A stretch of 64,000 bases of DNA from contig JBBEBG010000026.1 of assembly GCA_040882465.1 (NCBI GenBank), forward strand, positions 308,943-372,942. Direction: 5' to 3'. The translations under genes and the position numbers were made by a program. Source of the stretch: Gemmatimonadota bacterium. GTDB lineage: Bacteria; Gemmatimonadota; Gemmatimonadetes; Longimicrobiales; Gaopeijiaceae. Position 1 is the first letter of the stretch, and every line of letters starts with the position of its first letter. This document shows, one piece after another, positions 25,770 through 38,508 of this stretch. The notes beneath the pieces were generated by a model, which searched no databases, was not told where the DNA came from, and was given only the letters and a program-made list of their open reading frames with translations.

Positions 25770-26843
25770 TTACGCGAAGACCGCGCGTGCGTAAAGGATC
25801 CACACCCAGGCGGCGACGTAGAGGAGGAGGAGGAGGACACCCTCCCATCGCGCAATCCGACCCTCCGACCTGGCCATCGGGAGGATGATCAGGGAAAGGA
25901 GCAGGACGGCGGGATACTCGACGCGGAGGAGGAGGGGGTTCACCGAGATCGGCGCGAGGAGAGCGGTCCCCCCCAGGACGAAAGTCAGGTTGAAGATGTT
26001 CGAACCCACGATATTCCCGACGGCGAGATCCGATTCGCCGCGGAGCGCCGCGATCACGGTCGTGGCCAGTTCGGGAAGGGAGGTGCCCACCGCGACCACC
26101 GAGAGTCCCAGGAGCACCTCCGGGACGCCGAGAAGCCGCGCGACCTCCGTCGCCCCGATCACGATCCCCCTCCCTCCCACGACCAGCCCGGCGACCCCGA
26201 CGATCACGAGCGCGATGGAAGGGAGGTGGGCCCTCAACCCGGAGGCCCTTCCCCAGGGTCTCGGGTGGGCGCCCTCCGACCCCCTCGCGGCCCCCGGGCT
26301 CCCTCCCACATTCATCTCCTCCATCTGTTCGAGCGCCGCCTCAGCTCCCGCCGTCTCGCTTCCGGGAAGACGCGAGGGGGGGAGCGACGCCGCTTCCCGC
26401 CGCGCCAGCCGAATCAGGAAAACAAGGTAGACGAAGAGGAGAGCAGCGAGAATGAAACCTTCCACCCGCCCCATCCGGAGGTTGAGCATGAGGGGGTAAG
26501 TGATCAGGGTGACAGCGAGCATCCAGGGGACTTCGCGGCGCACCGCCTGCGCGGCCACCGTGAGAGGCTTCATCAGGGCGGCGAGCCCCAGGATGAGCCC
26601 GATGTTCGCGAGGTTCGATCCGAAGACGTTCCCGGCGGCGAGGTCCGGGCTCCCGCGGAGCGCGGCCAGGGCGCTCACCACGAGCTCGGGCGCGGACGTT
26701 CCCATCGAGACGACGGTGAGCCCGATCACGATCGAGGGAATTCCCGCCGCGCGTCCGAGCGAGGCGGCACCGTGGATGAGCCACTCGGCCGCGACCCAGA
26801 GGAGCCCGATCCCCCCGACGAGGAAAAGAGTCGGAATCAGCAT
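25770..26843 (-). CDS. Calcium/sodium exchanger (CaCA family)
   Basis: 357 residues with two homologous halves, each of about five hydrophobic segments. The alpha-1 repeat reads GLTVVSMGTSAPELVVSALA with GNVFGSNLANIGLILG; the alpha-2 repeat reads GLSVVAVGTSLPELATTVIA with GNIVGSNIFNLTFVLGG. This is the YrbG/CaxA-like bacterial Ca2+/Na+ antiporter pattern, inner membrane. A polar, Gly/Glu/Ser-rich loop of about 60 residues separates the halves (EQMEEMNVGGSPGAARGSEG). The ATG at 26843 is 20 bases after the end of polX, so co-transcription is possible. Ion specificity is inferred from the family. Confidence 0.88.
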   Translation of the reverse strand: MLIPTLFLVGGIGLLWVAAEWLIHGAASLGRAAGIPSIVIGLTVVSMGTSAPELVVSALAALRGSPDLAAGNVFGSNLANIGLILGLAALMKPLTVAAQAVRREVPWMLAVTLITYPLMLNLRMGRVEGFILAALLFVYLVFLIRLARREAASLPPSRLPGSETAGAEAALEQMEEMNVGGSPGAARGSEGAHPRPWGRASGLRAHLPSIALVIVGVAGLVVGGRGIVIGATEVARLLGVPEVLLGLSVVAVGTSLPELATTVIAALRGESDLAVGNIVGSNIFNLTFVLGGTALLAPISVNPLLLRVEYPAVLLLSLIILPMARSEGRIARWEGVLLLLLYVAAWVWILYARAVFA

Positions 26844-26862
26844 CGTCCATCCCCGGCTCCCC

Positions 26863-28695
26863 TCACGTTGAATTCCCGCGCGAATTCGATTCCCCTCGGG
26901 AGAGCCACCGTCTCAGTTCCTCGAGGGGTTTCGCGTTTAGGACGTCCCGCGGCTCCAGCCATCCCCGCTGCGCCTGGAGGAGGGCGGGTTCGATCTGACC
27001 CAACGTGTCCGTCCGGTGCGCGTCCGTCCCGACACTCACGAGAAGCCCCAACTCCCGCGCCCGAAAGAGGTGCCTGTCGTGCAGGTCGAGACGCCTCGGA
27101 TTCGCGTTCAACTCCACCGCGACGTCATGCTCCCGCGCGCCTTCCAGCACCGCCTCGACATCCATTCCATAGGGCTCGCGGCGGCCCAGGAGTCGCCCGG
27201 TAGGATGCACCAGGACGTCCACCGCTGGATGGGCGAGCGCCTTCAGAACGCGCTCGGCCTGCGCGGCGGGATCGAGGTGGAAGTGAGAGTGGACGGCCAC
27301 GAGGACGATGTCGAGCAGGTCGAGCGACTCGTCGGGAAGGTCGAGCGATCCGTCTTTCAGGATGTCCACCTCGCACCCGTGGAATACGACGATTCCCTCG
27401 ACCGCCTCCCGGACCACCGCCACCTCCGCCGCTTGCTCCCGCAGCCGTTCGGGGGTCAGCCCGTTCGCGACAGTCACCGCCTGGGAATGGTCGGTGATCG
27501 CCATGTATTGGTAGCCGCGCTCGCGGCAAGCGCGCAGCATCGCCTCGATGGAGTCCCGTCCGTCGCTCCAGGTCGAATGCATGTGGAGGTCCCCGCGGAT
27601 GTCGGAGAGTTGGACGAGCTGGGGAAGGCGTCCCTCCCGGGCGGCCTCGATCTCCCCGCGGCCTTCGCGGAGCACTGGAGGAATCCAGGGGAGTCCCACG
27701 GCCTCGAAGACCTCTTCCTCGGTCGCCCCGCAGATCCGTTCTCCCTCCGGAGCCCGGGCTTCGTCCTCCACGCCCTTCGACTCCCTTTTCGCGGCGCCTT
27801 TCCCGTCTCTGGACTCGAGACGAAAGACCCCGTATTCCGAGACGCGGAGCCCGCGTTCCCGAGCGATGGTGCGGATCTGGACGTTGTGCTCCTTGGACCC
27901 GGTGAAGTGATGGAGTGCCGCACCGTGATTCTCTTCGGAGAGGACACGGAGATCCACGGGAAGACCCGAACGAAGCACGACCCGTCCTCTCGTCTCGCCG
28001 GACGCCTCCACGCGCTCCACGCCGGCGTACCCCGTGAAGTGATCCATCACCCAGCGCGCGGCGCCCGCATTTTCGTGCGCTTGCAGGACGGCGAGAAGAT
28101 CGATGTCCCCCACGGTCTCGACCCCCCGCCGGAAGCTCCCGGCCACGTCGAGGCGGGTGACGCCCTTCGCCTTCTCCATGTGGTCGAGGAGAGGGCGCAG
28201 CACTTCCCCCGCCTCTCCCCGCAGGAAACGTCCCTGGTGTTTCCGGAACCCCTCGATCGCCTGAAGAATCTTTTCGGCGCTCTTTTTTCCGAACCCTTCG
28301 AGCTCCGCGACCCGCCCGTCCCGCACCGCCGCCTCGAGGCGATCCACGGAGGTGACGCCGAGCTCCTTCCAGAGCTTCTTCGCCTTTTTCGGACCGACTC
28401 CCTCGATCTTGGTGAGGACCGCGAGCTCCCGGGGGACCTCCTTCGCGACCTCTTCGAGCAGCTCCATCCCGCCCGTGTCGAGCAGCTCGTGGATCTGCCC
28501 CGAGAGGTCCTCGCCGATCCCGGGGAGTTCTTCGAGATCCTCCCCGTTCGCGACCATCTCGGCGAGCGGCCGGGTCAGGCCCCGGATGAGACGGATCGCA
28601 TTCCGATAGGCCCGGATGCGAAAGGGGTTCGAACCCTTGATTTCCAGGAGGTCGGCGAGCTCCTCCAGCCGTGTCGCGATCTCGATGTTTTCCAT
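26863..28695 (-). CDS. polX: DNA polymerase/3'-5' exonuclease PolX
   Basis: 610 residues. The N-terminal half is a family-X polymerase: helix-hairpin-helix ELPGIGEDLSGQIHELL, KIEGVGPKKAKKLWKELG, and palm motif AGSFRRGVETVGDIDLLAV with the catalytic Asp pair. The C-terminal half is a PHP domain (DIRGDLHMHSTWSDGRDSIE, MAITDHSQA, HPTGRLLGRREPYG, GTDAHRTD) that gives a metal-dependent exonuclease. It fills gaps in base-excision repair. Start ATG 28695 follows GGAGAGGGGAG; a GTG at 28716 overlapping the ligA stop is less likely. It sits directly after ligA in the same direction, so ligase and gap-filling polymerase share a transcript. Confidence 0.92.
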   Translation of the reverse strand: MENIEIATRLEELADLLEIKGSNPFRIRAYRNAIRLIRGLTRPLAEMVANGEDLEELPGIGEDLSGQIHELLDTGGMELLEEVAKEVPRELAVLTKIEGVGPKKAKKLWKELGVTSVDRLEAAVRDGRVAELEGFGKKSAEKILQAIEGFRKHQGRFLRGEAGEVLRPLLDHMEKAKGVTRLDVAGSFRRGVETVGDIDLLAVLQAHENAGAARWVMDHFTGYAGVERVEASGETRGRVVLRSGLPVDLRVLSEENHGAALHHFTGSKEHNVQIRTIARERGLRVSEYGVFRLESRDGKGAAKRESKGVEDEARAPEGERICGATEEEVFEAVGLPWIPPVLREGRGEIEAAREGRLPQLVQLSDIRGDLHMHSTWSDGRDSIEAMLRACRERGYQYMAITDHSQAVTVANGLTPERLREQAAEVAVVREAVEGIVVFHGCEVDILKDGSLDLPDESLDLLDIVLVAVHSHFHLDPAAQAERVLKALAHPAVDVLVHPTGRLLGRREPYGMDVEAVLEGAREHDVAVELNANPRRLDLHDRHLFRARELGLLVSVGTDAHRTDTLGQIEPALLQAQRGWLEPRDVLNAKPLEELRRWLSRGESNSRGNST

Positions 28696-28712
28696 GCGGT
28701 GCTCCCCTCTCC

Positions 28713-31469
<2,757 letters not shown>

Positions 31470-31473
<4 letters not shown>

Positions 31474-31943
31474 CTCATGAACCGATCGGCACCGGAGCGG
31501 TGCCGGAAAACGGAACGACGGACACGGATGTCCCGCACGAAACGCTCATGCGTTACCTCGACGGGGAGCTCCCTCCGGAAGAGCGGAAAAACGTGGACGC
31601 GGCGCTCGCCGCTTCGACGGAGCTCCGGCGGGAGCTCGCCCTCTACCACACTCTCCACGAAGACCTTTCGGGAATCTCATTCGACCGGAGGGAGCTCCGC
31701 GATTCGATCTGGTCGCGGGTCAACCGCCGGCTCGCGCGGCCGATTGGGTGGATCCTGCTCGGGGCGGGCGCTCTCGCATGGGCCGTTCACGTCGTTTACG
31801 TCTATTTTACCTCCACCGTTTCCTCCCTGGAGAAAGTCGCTACGAGCGCCGTGGTCATTGGCGTCCTCACCCTTCTCGCGACCGTGATCCACGATCGTTA
31901 CCGCGAGTACCTGACGGATCCCTACCGGCACGTGGAGCGCTGA
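31470..31943 (+). CDS. Membrane anti-sigma-like protein
   Basis: 157 residues starting at GTG 31470 inside the sigma stop. The cytoplasmic part carries HETLMRYLDGELPPEERKNV, the helix found at the start of many anti-sigma factors, but there is no His/Cys zinc motif. Two hydrophobic segments follow (IGWILLGAGALAWAVHVVYV, SAVVIGVLTLLATVI), then a basic C-terminus. The likely role is membrane-bound inhibitor of the adjacent ECF factor, releasing it upon envelope signals; this is inferred from position and the YLDGELP helix. YbjQ lies six bases downstream. Confidence 0.75.
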
Positions 31944-31949
31944 GCCCCG

Positions 31950-32276
31950 ATGATCCTGACGACGACGAGCGAGATCCCCGGCCTCAAGGTCGTGCGCACC
32001 TATGGAATGGTGCGAGGAAGCACGATCCGCGCCCGGCACCTGGGGAAGGACATCCTCGCGGTCCTCCGAAACCTCGTGGGGGGCGAGATCCACGAGTACA
32101 CGAGCATGCTTGCCGAAGCCCGCGAGCAGGCCGTCGACCGGATGATCGAAGACGCCAAGATGCTCGGCGCCAATGCGGTGATCTGCGTCCGCTTCCAGAC
32201 TTCGCAGGTCGTCTCCGGGGCCGCCGAGCTCCTCTGCTATGGGACCGCCGTGACGTTGGAGCCCCACGAGGACTAG
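31950..32276 (+). CDS. YbjQ/DUF74 family protein
   Basis: 108 residues, a compact YbjQ protein: EIPGLKVVRTYGMVRGSTIR at the N-terminus, AREQAVDRMIEDAKMLGANA and VICVRFQTSQV in the core. Family members form pentamers and are annotated as putative heavy-metal-binding proteins of unknown role. Only one Cys in the core (VICVRF) and one in LLCYG are available. It is six bases after the anti-sigma-like gene and three bases before the carboxypeptidase gene, so it belongs to this operon. No function can be inferred from the neighbours beyond a possible envelope-stress link. Confidence 0.88.
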   Translation: MILTTTSEIPGLKVVRTYGMVRGSTIRARHLGKDILAVLRNLVGGEIHEYTSMLAEAREQAVDRMIEDAKMLGANAVICVRFQTSQVVSGAAELLCYGTAVTLEPHED

Positions 32277-32278
32277 GC

Positions 32279-33820
32279 GTGTCGAATTCCCGAACCGCCC
32301 GACTTCGCTTGCGGATCCGGGACCTCATCCCGGGCGCGGCGCTTCTGGCTCTCGCGGGGTGCGGTGCCGCGGGGAGCGGCTCCGGCCTCGCCCCGGAACC
32401 GGCCGGACCTCCCTCCCTCGCCGAGCGGGTGGACGCTCTGCTGGCCGAACCTCCTTTCAACGGGATGCATTGGGGAATCCTCGTCGGGGATGCGGCCTCC
32501 GGCGCGACGCTCTACGCCAGGAATCCGGGAGTGCACTTCATTCCCGCTTCGAACATGAAGCTTCCGGCGACGGCCGCCGCGCTCGGGCTCCTCGGGCCGG
32601 ACTACCGTTGGGACACGGCCTTCTACGCCACCGATGCCACCGAGGAGGGGGTGCTCGGGGGCGATCTCGTCCTCGTCGGGTCGGGCGATCCGACTCTTGG
32701 TGCGCCCTTTTACGACCCTCCGGAAGCAGCGCTCACCGCCCTCGTGGATTCCCTCCGCGCCGCCGGGGTCCTCCGGATCGAGGGAGGGCTCGTGCTCGAC
32801 GCCTCGGCCTGGGACTCCGCCACCGCACCCGGCACCTGGATGCTCGAGGATGTCGCCGGGATGGCCGGCGCGACGGGCGGGGTCTTCGCGGTGCGGCAAG
32901 GGGCCCTCGAGATCTGGATTCGCGGGGCCTCCATCGTCGGAGAACCCGCGACCCTCTCGTGGCAGCCGTGGGGAGGCCGGGCTTTCGTCGAGGGTCGGAT
33001 CGAGACGACGCCGCCGGGAACCTTTCCCTCCGTGGACAGAGCGTTCCTTCCGGAGTCCCGGCGGTGGGTCGTGACGGGGTCCGTTCCCACCGGCGACTCG
33101 CTCCGCGTGTTGGTGCCCCAGAGGGACCCGGTGCGCCTCGCCTGGGACGCGCTCCAGCGCGCCCTGGAAGAGGGGGGTGTGGAGGTCGGAGGGGAGTCGC
33201 GGATCGTTTGGGAGGCGGGCGCCCTCCTGGAGGCCGGGTGCCGGTCGGCGACGATTCCGTCCTGTCCAGCGGCGCGCCGGGTCGCGGGAATCCGGTCTCC
33301 CCCTCTGCGCGAGGTGGCGAGGCTCATCCTTTCCGAGAGCCACAACTGGTCGGCCGAACAGCTTCTCCGCACGCTCGGCGCGGAGCACGGGGGTGAGGGG
33401 AGCTGGCGGGCCGGGCTCGAGGCGGCGGTCGCCTACCTGGAAGAGGAGGTCGGGGTCTCGCCGCTCGACCTCGACGTGCGGGACGGATCCGGGCTCACGG
33501 CGAACGGCCTCCTCACCCCCCGCGCGGTCGTTCGAATCCTCGACTTCGCTCGGGAGCAAAGTTGGGGGGCCCAATTCCGCGCCTCGCTGGCTCAGCCGGA
33601 CGTCGAGGACTCCACGCTGGAGTCGCGCCTTCCGGGGATGGAGGGAAGGGTCTTCGCGAAGACGGGGACCATCCGCCATGTGAATTCCCTCTCCGGATAC
33701 GTCGTAACGGCGGGGGGGCGTGAGCTGGTCTTCAGCATCCTCACGAACGGCTCGAATCTTCCGTCCAGCGAGGTCAGGGGCCGGATCGACCGCCTTGTGC
33801 GGGAGATCGCGGAGCCCTGA
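32279..33820 (+). CDS. dacB: D-alanyl-D-alanine carboxypeptidase/endopeptidase (PBP4 type)
   Basis: 513 residues with a lipoprotein-like N-terminus (LIPGAALLALAGCGAA, Cys28). The penicillin-binding active site is complete: S91-N-M-K94 in PASNMKLPA, S354-H-N356 in SESHNWSAEQL, and K461-T-G in VFAKTGTIRHVNSLSGY. The long segment between SxxK and SxN is the insert typical of class C PBP4/DacB. It trims or cleaves peptidoglycan cross-links in the periplasm. GTG 32279 starts three bases after the ybjQ stop. The last gene of the ECF operon, it may be part of a cell-wall response. Confidence 0.9.
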   Translation: MSNSRTARLRLRIRDLIPGAALLALAGCGAAGSGSGLAPEPAGPPSLAERVDALLAEPPFNGMHWGILVGDAASGATLYARNPGVHFIPASNMKLPATAAALGLLGPDYRWDTAFYATDATEEGVLGGDLVLVGSGDPTLGAPFYDPPEAALTALVDSLRAAGVLRIEGGLVLDASAWDSATAPGTWMLEDVAGMAGATGGVFAVRQGALEIWIRGASIVGEPATLSWQPWGGRAFVEGRIETTPPGTFPSVDRAFLPESRRWVVTGSVPTGDSLRVLVPQRDPVRLAWDALQRALEEGGVEVGGESRIVWEAGALLEAGCRSATIPSCPAARRVAGIRSPPLREVARLILSESHNWSAEQLLRTLGAEHGGEGSWRAGLEAAVAYLEEEVGVSPLDLDVRDGSGLTANGLLTPRAVVRILDFAREQSWGAQFRASLAQPDVEDSTLESRLPGMEGRVFAKTGTIRHVNSLSGYVVTAGGRELVFSILTNGSNLPSSEVRGRIDRLVREIAEP

Positions 33821-33838
33821 CTTGGCACGACCGAACGG

Positions 33839-34741
33839 TCAGCTCGCCCCGGCCGGGGACTCCCGTCCGGCCTCTCCGACCGCCTCGAGCCCGGCCACCC
33901 GCCCCAGCTCGAGGAATTCGCCCACCCGCTCGAAATCGAAGCCCCCGTACCCGTCCAGCTTCGGGCGGATGTAGAGGAGGGGAGGCCCTTCCCAGCCCGC
34001 GACACCCTCGCGCCGCCGCCGGCCCGCCATCAGCGAAAAGACGCGCTCGTGTACGGCGATCATCCCTCCGCCGACGACCTTCTCGGAGTCCACCCGCTCA
34101 CCCGCGCCGACATCCACGGCCACGATCCCCGTGGCGCCGAGCTCCGCCGCCCGCGTGATGGGGAGCGCATCCGCCACGCCGCCGTCCAGATACACCCCGC
34201 CCACCAGGCGAACGGGAGGGTAAAAGACGGGAAGCGCCGTCGAGGCATAGACGGCGTCGAGGAGGGAGACGTCGGTTCGGGCGCCGATCCCGAACCACTC
34301 CATCCGGCCGGTGCCGAGCTCGACGGCGTTCGTCTGAAATCGCGTGACAAGCGACTTCCACCCCCCCCGCGGGAGGACCTTCGCCAGGTAGTCGCGCAGT
34401 GGTTCACCGTGGTAGAGGGACGATGCGCGGATCCCGTTCAGCCAGAGCGCGCGCCGTTGGAGGCGCGCAATGTCCCCACGCTCGAGCGACCGGGCTTCGA
34501 CCTCCATCTCTTTGAGGGGCCTCCCGGCGGCAATATTCGCCCCCACGAGCGCGCCAATGCTCGTGCCGAGAATTCCTTCGGGAACGAAGCCGCGCTCCTG
34601 GAGAGCGCGCCAGACGCCCAGGTGTGCGAGCCCCTTGAGCCCCCCGCCTCCCAACACCAGCCAGGGCCTTTCGCCGAGGTGCACCCCCCCGATCTCGAGC
34701 CCCGTTTCCCGGTTCCCCCGTCCAAATCGCCAGAATCCCAA
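33839..34741 (-). CDS. Patatin-like phospholipase
   Basis: 300 residues. The patatin core is intact: oxyanion loop LVLGGGGLKGLAHLGVWRAL, nucleophile GTSIGALVGA and the catalytic Asp in GGVYLDGGVADALPI. This is the RssA/NTE-like bacterial family of serine lipid hydrolases. There is no signal peptide. The open frame begins at TTG 34741 with AAAGGGG upstream; GTG 34684 is an alternative. It is convergent with dacB and divergent from the suf operon, whose regulatory region lies just upstream. The lipid substrate is unknown. Confidence 0.85.
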   Translation of the reverse strand: MGFWRFGRGNRETGLEIGGVHLGERPWLVLGGGGLKGLAHLGVWRALQERGFVPEGILGTSIGALVGANIAAGRPLKEMEVEARSLERGDIARLQRRALWLNGIRASSLYHGEPLRDYLAKVLPRGGWKSLVTRFQTNAVELGTGRMEWFGIGARTDVSLLDAVYASTALPVFYPPVRLVGGVYLDGGVADALPITRAAELGATGIVAVDVGAGERVDSEKVVGGGMIAVHERVFSLMAGRRRREGVAGWEGPPLLYIRPKLDGYGGFDFERVGEFLELGRVAGLEAVGEAGRESPAGAS

Positions 34742-34810
34742 CGTCCGGAGCCACCCCTTTCGAAACCCGTGAAAGCCTGCGATTCTTCATAATCTAGGCC
34801 CAAAATCGCC

Positions 34811-34839
34811 TTGACGCCTCTGGGACTTGCGCCTAGCTT
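34811..34839 (+). promoter_or_regulatory. suf operon promoter
   Basis: TTGACG (34811-34816) and TAGCTT (34834-34839) are separated by 17 bases and face sufC, matching the sigma70 consensus at five and four positions. The Fur box begins three bases after the -10, so bound Fur would cover the transcription start. Confidence 0.65.
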
Positions 34840-34841
34840 TC

Positions 34842-34860
34842 GATAATCAGAATCATTCTC
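34842..34860 (+). promoter_or_regulatory. Fur box upstream of sufC
   Basis: GATAATCAGAATCATTCTC matches the 19-base Fur consensus GATAATGATAATCATTATC at 16 positions. It is 40 bases ahead of the sufC ATG and downstream of the -10, the usual place for iron-dependent repression. Confidence 0.75.
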
Positions 34861-34899
34861 GATAAGCTTCCCTTCGACGCCTTCCACGCAGGCGAATGG

Positions 34900-35673
34900 A
34901 TGACCGACCCCTCCACTCTCACGATCCGCGACCTCCGCGCCAAAGTCGCCGACGAGGACTTCGAGATCCTTCACGGTGTGGACCTCGAGCTCGGAGAGGG
35001 CGAGATCCACGCGATCATGGGCCCGAACGGCTCGGGGAAAAGCACGCTCGCGAAGGTCCTTGCAGGCCATCCCGGGTATGAGGTCACGGGCGGCGAGGTC
35101 CGCTTCCGGGGCGAGGACCTTCTCGAGCTCGAGCCGGATGCGCGCTCCCGCAAAGGGATCTTCCTCGCCTTTCAGTATCCGGTCGAGATCCCCGGGGTTT
35201 CGATCGCGAACTTTCTCAGGACCGCGCTTCAGGCGCATCTGGCGGAAGGGGAAGAGGTGGACCTCTTCGAGTTCCAGGACGAGCTCCTGGCTCGGATGGA
35301 GCTTCTCGAGATGCCCCCCTCCTTCGCGGAGCGGGCGGTCAACGACGGCTTCTCCGGAGGAGAAAAAAAGAGGAACGAGATCCTTCAGATGGCGATGCTT
35401 CGCCCCGTTCTCGCCCTCATGGACGAGACCGACTCGGGACTCGATATCGACGCCTTGCAGATCGTCGCGAAGGGGGTGCGGAAGCTGCACGAGGAGAGTC
35501 CGGAGATGACGGTTCTGATCATCACGCACTACCAGAGGCTCCTCGATTACATCCGGCCGGACCATGTGCACGTGATGGTCGGGGGCCGGATCGTGCGCTC
35601 GGGCGGGCCGGAGCTGGCCGAGGAACTGGAAGCGAAGGGGTACGAGGAGTTCCGGGCGCCCGCGACGGCCTGA
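34900..35673 (+). CDS. sufC: Fe-S assembly ATPase SufC
   Basis: 257-residue ABC ATPase: Walker [18 protein letters not shown]-loop [10 protein letters not shown], signature [11 protein letters not shown], Walker [17 protein letters not shown] and the H-loop ITHYQRLL. The FSGGEKKR signature and DSGLDID are SufC specific. It drives the SufBCD scaffold that builds Fe-S clusters in the cytoplasm. First gene of the suf operon, behind a Fur-regulated promoter. Gene order sufC-sufB-sufD-Rieske-sufS-sufU resembles suf operons that use SufU instead of SufE. sufB follows after 32 bases. Confidence 0.95.
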   Translation: MTDPSTLTIRDLRAKVADEDFEILHGVDLELGEGEIHAIMGPNGSGKSTLAKVLAGHPGYEVTGGEVRFRGEDLLELEPDARSRKGIFLAFQYPVEIPGVSIANFLRTALQAHLAEGEEVDLFEFQDELLARMELLEMPPSFAERAVNDGFSGGEKKRNEILQMAMLRPVLALMDETDSGLDIDALQIVAKGVRKLHEESPEMTVLIITHYQRLLDYIRPDHVHVMVGGRIVRSGGPELAEELEAKGYEEFRAPATA

Positions 35674-35705
35674 GGGGCCGCGCGCTCGAAAAAGGGGAGG
35701 CATCC

Positions 35706-37121
35706 ATGCCACAGAACGAAATCGTCCAGGACTTGGGGCTCGATCAGTACAAGTACCATTTCATCACCGAAGACGAGCCCGTCTTCCGGTCCGGGCGTGG
35801 GCTGAACGAAAAAGTCGTCCGCGAGATCTCCGCCCAGAAGGGGGAGCCGGAGTGGATGCTCAGCTTCCGCCTGAAGGCGCTCGAGATCTACAACGCGAAG
35901 CCGATGCCGACCTGGGGCGGCGACCTCTCGAACCTCGAGGCGGTCCTCGATCAGATCTACTTCTACGTGCGTCCCCAGGAGAAGATGGAGCGCTCCTGGG
36001 ACGACGTGCCGGCGAACATCAAGGAGACCTTCGAGAAGCTCGGGATCCCCGAGGCGGAGCAGAAGATCCTCGCCGGGGTCGGCGCCCAGTACGAATCCGA
36101 GATGATCTATCACTCCCTCAAGGAGGAGTGGAACGCCAAGGGAGTCATTTTCGACTCGATCGAGGACGGGCTCAGGAACCACCCCGAGCTCTTCCGCGAG
36201 CACTTCGGCACGGTGATCCCCTCGGCGGACAACAAGTTCGCCGCGATGAACTCGGCGGTTTGGTCGGGAGGCTCCTTCGTGTACATCCCGAAGGGAGTCG
36301 AGCTCGACACCCCGCTACAGGCTTACTTCCGGGTGAACCAGGAGCAGATGGGGCAGTTCGAGCGGACCCTCATCATCGCGGACGAGGGATCGAAAGCACA
36401 CTACATCGAGGGGTGCACGGCGCCGGTTTATTCCACGGAGTCGTTCCACTCCGGGGTGATCGAAATCATCGTGAAGGCCGGAGCGCACTTCCGGTATACG
36501 ACGATCCAGAACTGGTCGAACAACATGTACAACCTCGTGACCCAGCGGGCGGTGGTGAAAGAGCACGCGACCATGGAGTGGCTGGACGGGAACCTCGGCT
36601 CGAAGCTCACGATGAAGTACCCCTCCTGCTATCTCGTCGGGGAGGGGGCGCACGGGTCCATTCTCTCGATCGCCTACGCCGGCAACGGACAGCACCAGGA
36701 CACGGGTGGAAAGGTCGTCCATGCGGCTCCGCACACGACCTCTCAGATCATGTCCAAGTCCATCTCGAAGGGGACGGGGCGCTCCACATACCGCGGGCTC
36801 CTCAAGGTGCATGAGGGCTCGGTGAACGCGCGCTCGAACGTGGAGTGCGATGCCCTTCTCATCAACGACACCTCGCGGACCGACACCTATCCGTACATCG
36901 AGATCGAGGAACACAGCGCAAACGTCGGCCACGAGGCCTCGGTGTCGAAGGTCGGAGATGAGCAGCTCTTTTACCTGATGAGCCGGGGAATGTCCGAGGA
37001 AGAGGCCATGGCGCTCATCGTGCGCGGGTTCATCGAGCCGATCGCGAAGCTCCTCCCCCTCGAATACGCGGTCGAGTTGAACCGGCTCATCGAGCTCGAG
37101 ATGGAGGGATCCGTTGGCTGA
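35706..37121 (+). CDS. sufB: Fe-S assembly scaffold SufB
   Basis: 471-residue Suf[21 protein letters not shown] near the N-terminus, [40 protein letters not shown] and the beta-helix core ending [20 protein letters not shown]. The conserved Cys in EGCTAP corresponds to the family position. SufB forms the cluster scaffold with SufC and SufD. Its ATG lies 32 bases after sufC behind GGGGAGG. The stop lies inside the TTG start region of sufD, so translation of both scaffold subunits is coupled. Confidence 0.95.
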   Translation: MPQNEIVQDLGLDQYKYHFITEDEPVFRSGRGLNEKVVREISAQKGEPEWMLSFRLKALEIYNAKPMPTWGGDLSNLEAVLDQIYFYVRPQEKMERSWDDVPANIKETFEKLGIPEAEQKILAGVGAQYESEMIYHSLKEEWNAKGVIFDSIEDGLRNHPELFREHFGTVIPSADNKFAAMNSAVWSGGSFVYIPKGVELDTPLQAYFRVNQEQMGQFERTLIIADEGSKAHYIEGCTAPVYSTESFHSGVIEIIVKAGAHFRYTTIQNWSNNMYNLVTQRAVVKEHATMEWLDGNLGSKLTMKYPSCYLVGEGAHGSILSIAYAGNGQHQDTGGKVVHAAPHTTSQIMSKSISKGTGRSTYRGLLKVHEGSVNARSNVECDALLINDTSRTDTYPYIEIEEHSANVGHEASVSKVGDEQLFYLMSRGMSEEEAMALIVRGFIEPIAKLLPLEYAVELNRLIELEMEGSVG

Positions 37122-38508
37122 ATCGGCAACAACGAGCCTGGCCGCGGCCACGCCGGCCCCGGAAGGGGTGACCGAGCGGATCAACCGCGCGGCGGTGGAG
37201 GCGCTCGCGGCCGGGGAGCCGAAATGGCTCCGCGAGCGGAGGCTGGAGGCATGGGCCACCTACGAGCGGACCCCGATGCCGACGACCCGGCTCGAGGAGT
37301 GGCGGTACACGAATCTCGCGCGGATGCTGCGCCTCGGCCGCCTCGCGCCCGTGGCGCGCGCTCCGCGGACCGTGGGGCCGGCCGGAGCCGCCAGGGCGGC
37401 AACGAATGGCGCGGCCATTCCTCCCGCGCTCGCGCGCGCGGTGGAGGGGGACCGCGCCGCCTCCGGCCACCTCCTCGAGATCGAAGGTTCGGTCGCGCGT
37501 GTGGATCTCCTCGACGAGCTCGCCGCGAAAGGCGTCGTCCTGGCTTCGCTTCGCGACGCGGTGGAGTCGCACGGAGAGCTCCTCGAGCGGATTCTCGCCG
37601 TGGAAGCCCTCCCCGCCACCGCCGGGAAGTTCCAGGCGCTCAACGCCGCCCTCTGGACGGACGGGATTCTCCTCGTCGTTCCGAAGGGGGTCCGGATGGA
37701 GCTCCCCGTTCGCGCGACGCGTTGGTACTCGAATCCCGGCCTGGCCCACTTCTCGCGGACGCTTGTCGTGGCGGAGCCGGGGAGTCGCGTTTCCTTCGTG
37801 GACGAATCCCTGTCGGCGGACTTCCCCGAGCAGGCCCTCGTCTCCTCGGCGGTGGAGGTCTTCGCCCGTGACGGCGCGCAGATCCAGTACGTGTCGCTCC
37901 AGCGCCTGGGGAAAGGCGCATTCCACCTCGCGCAGCAACGGACACTCGCGGGTCGGGACGCGACGCTCGACACGCTGAATCTGAGCTTCGGCGCCTCGGT
38001 GAGCCGGGTGGACCTGACCGCCGAGCTCCGCGGACCGGGCGCCAACTCGGATATGCTGGGCCTCTACTTCGGCGATGGGAACCAGCACTTCGATCACAAC
38101 ACGCGCCAGGACCACATCGCGCCGAACACGAAGAGCGACCTCCTCTACAAAGGCGCGCTCGACGGGCATGCGCGCGCGGTTTTCCGCGGGATCATTCGCG
38201 TCCACAAAGGCGCCCAGCAAACCGACGCCTACCAGACGAACCGGAACCTTCTCCTCTCGGAGCACGCGCGCGCGGACTCGCTCCCGAACCTCGAGATCGA
38301 GGCGGACGACGTGAAGTGCTCCCACGGCGCGACCGTCGGGGAGCTGGACCCTGAGCACCTCTTCTACCTGATGAGCCGCGGGCTCCCACGCGCTCAGGCG
38401 GAGCGGCTCGTGGTGATGGGATTCCTCGGTGAGGTCCTCTCCCGCCTTCCGTTGGGCGGAGTCGTGGAAAAGGTGACGGGGATCATCGAGTCGCGGCTGC
38501 ATGGCTGA
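37114..38508 (+). CDS. sufD: Fe-S assembly protein SufD
   Basis: 464-residue SufD, a SufB homologue with a variable helical N-terminus ([20 protein letters not shown]) and the beta-helix core ([58 protein letters not shown]). The [10 protein letters not shown] block is typical. It starts at TTG 37114 with GGAGGGAT ahead and overlaps sufB by eight bases. It pairs with SufB in the SufBC2D complex and supports iron acquisition. The stop overlaps the Rieske gene. Confidence 0.93.
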   Translation: MAESATTSLAAATPAPEGVTERINRAAVEALAAGEPKWLRERRLEAWATYERTPMPTTRLEEWRYTNLARMLRLGRLAPVARAPRTVGPAGAARAATNGAAIPPALARAVEGDRAASGHLLEIEGSVARVDLLDELAAKGVVLASLRDAVESHGELLERILAVEALPATAGKFQALNAALWTDGILLVVPKGVRMELPVRATRWYSNPGLAHFSRTLVVAEPGSRVSFVDESLSADFPEQALVSSAVEVFARDGAQIQYVSLQRLGKGAFHLAQQRTLAGRDATLDTLNLSFGASVSRVDLTAELRGPGANSDMLGLYFGDGNQHFDHNTRQDHIAPNTKSDLLYKGALDGHARAVFRGIIRVHKGAQQTDAYQTNRNLLLSEHARADSLPNLEIEADDVKCSHGATVGELDPEHLFYLMSRGLPRAQAERLVVMGFLGEVLSRLPLGGVVEKVTGIIESRLHG

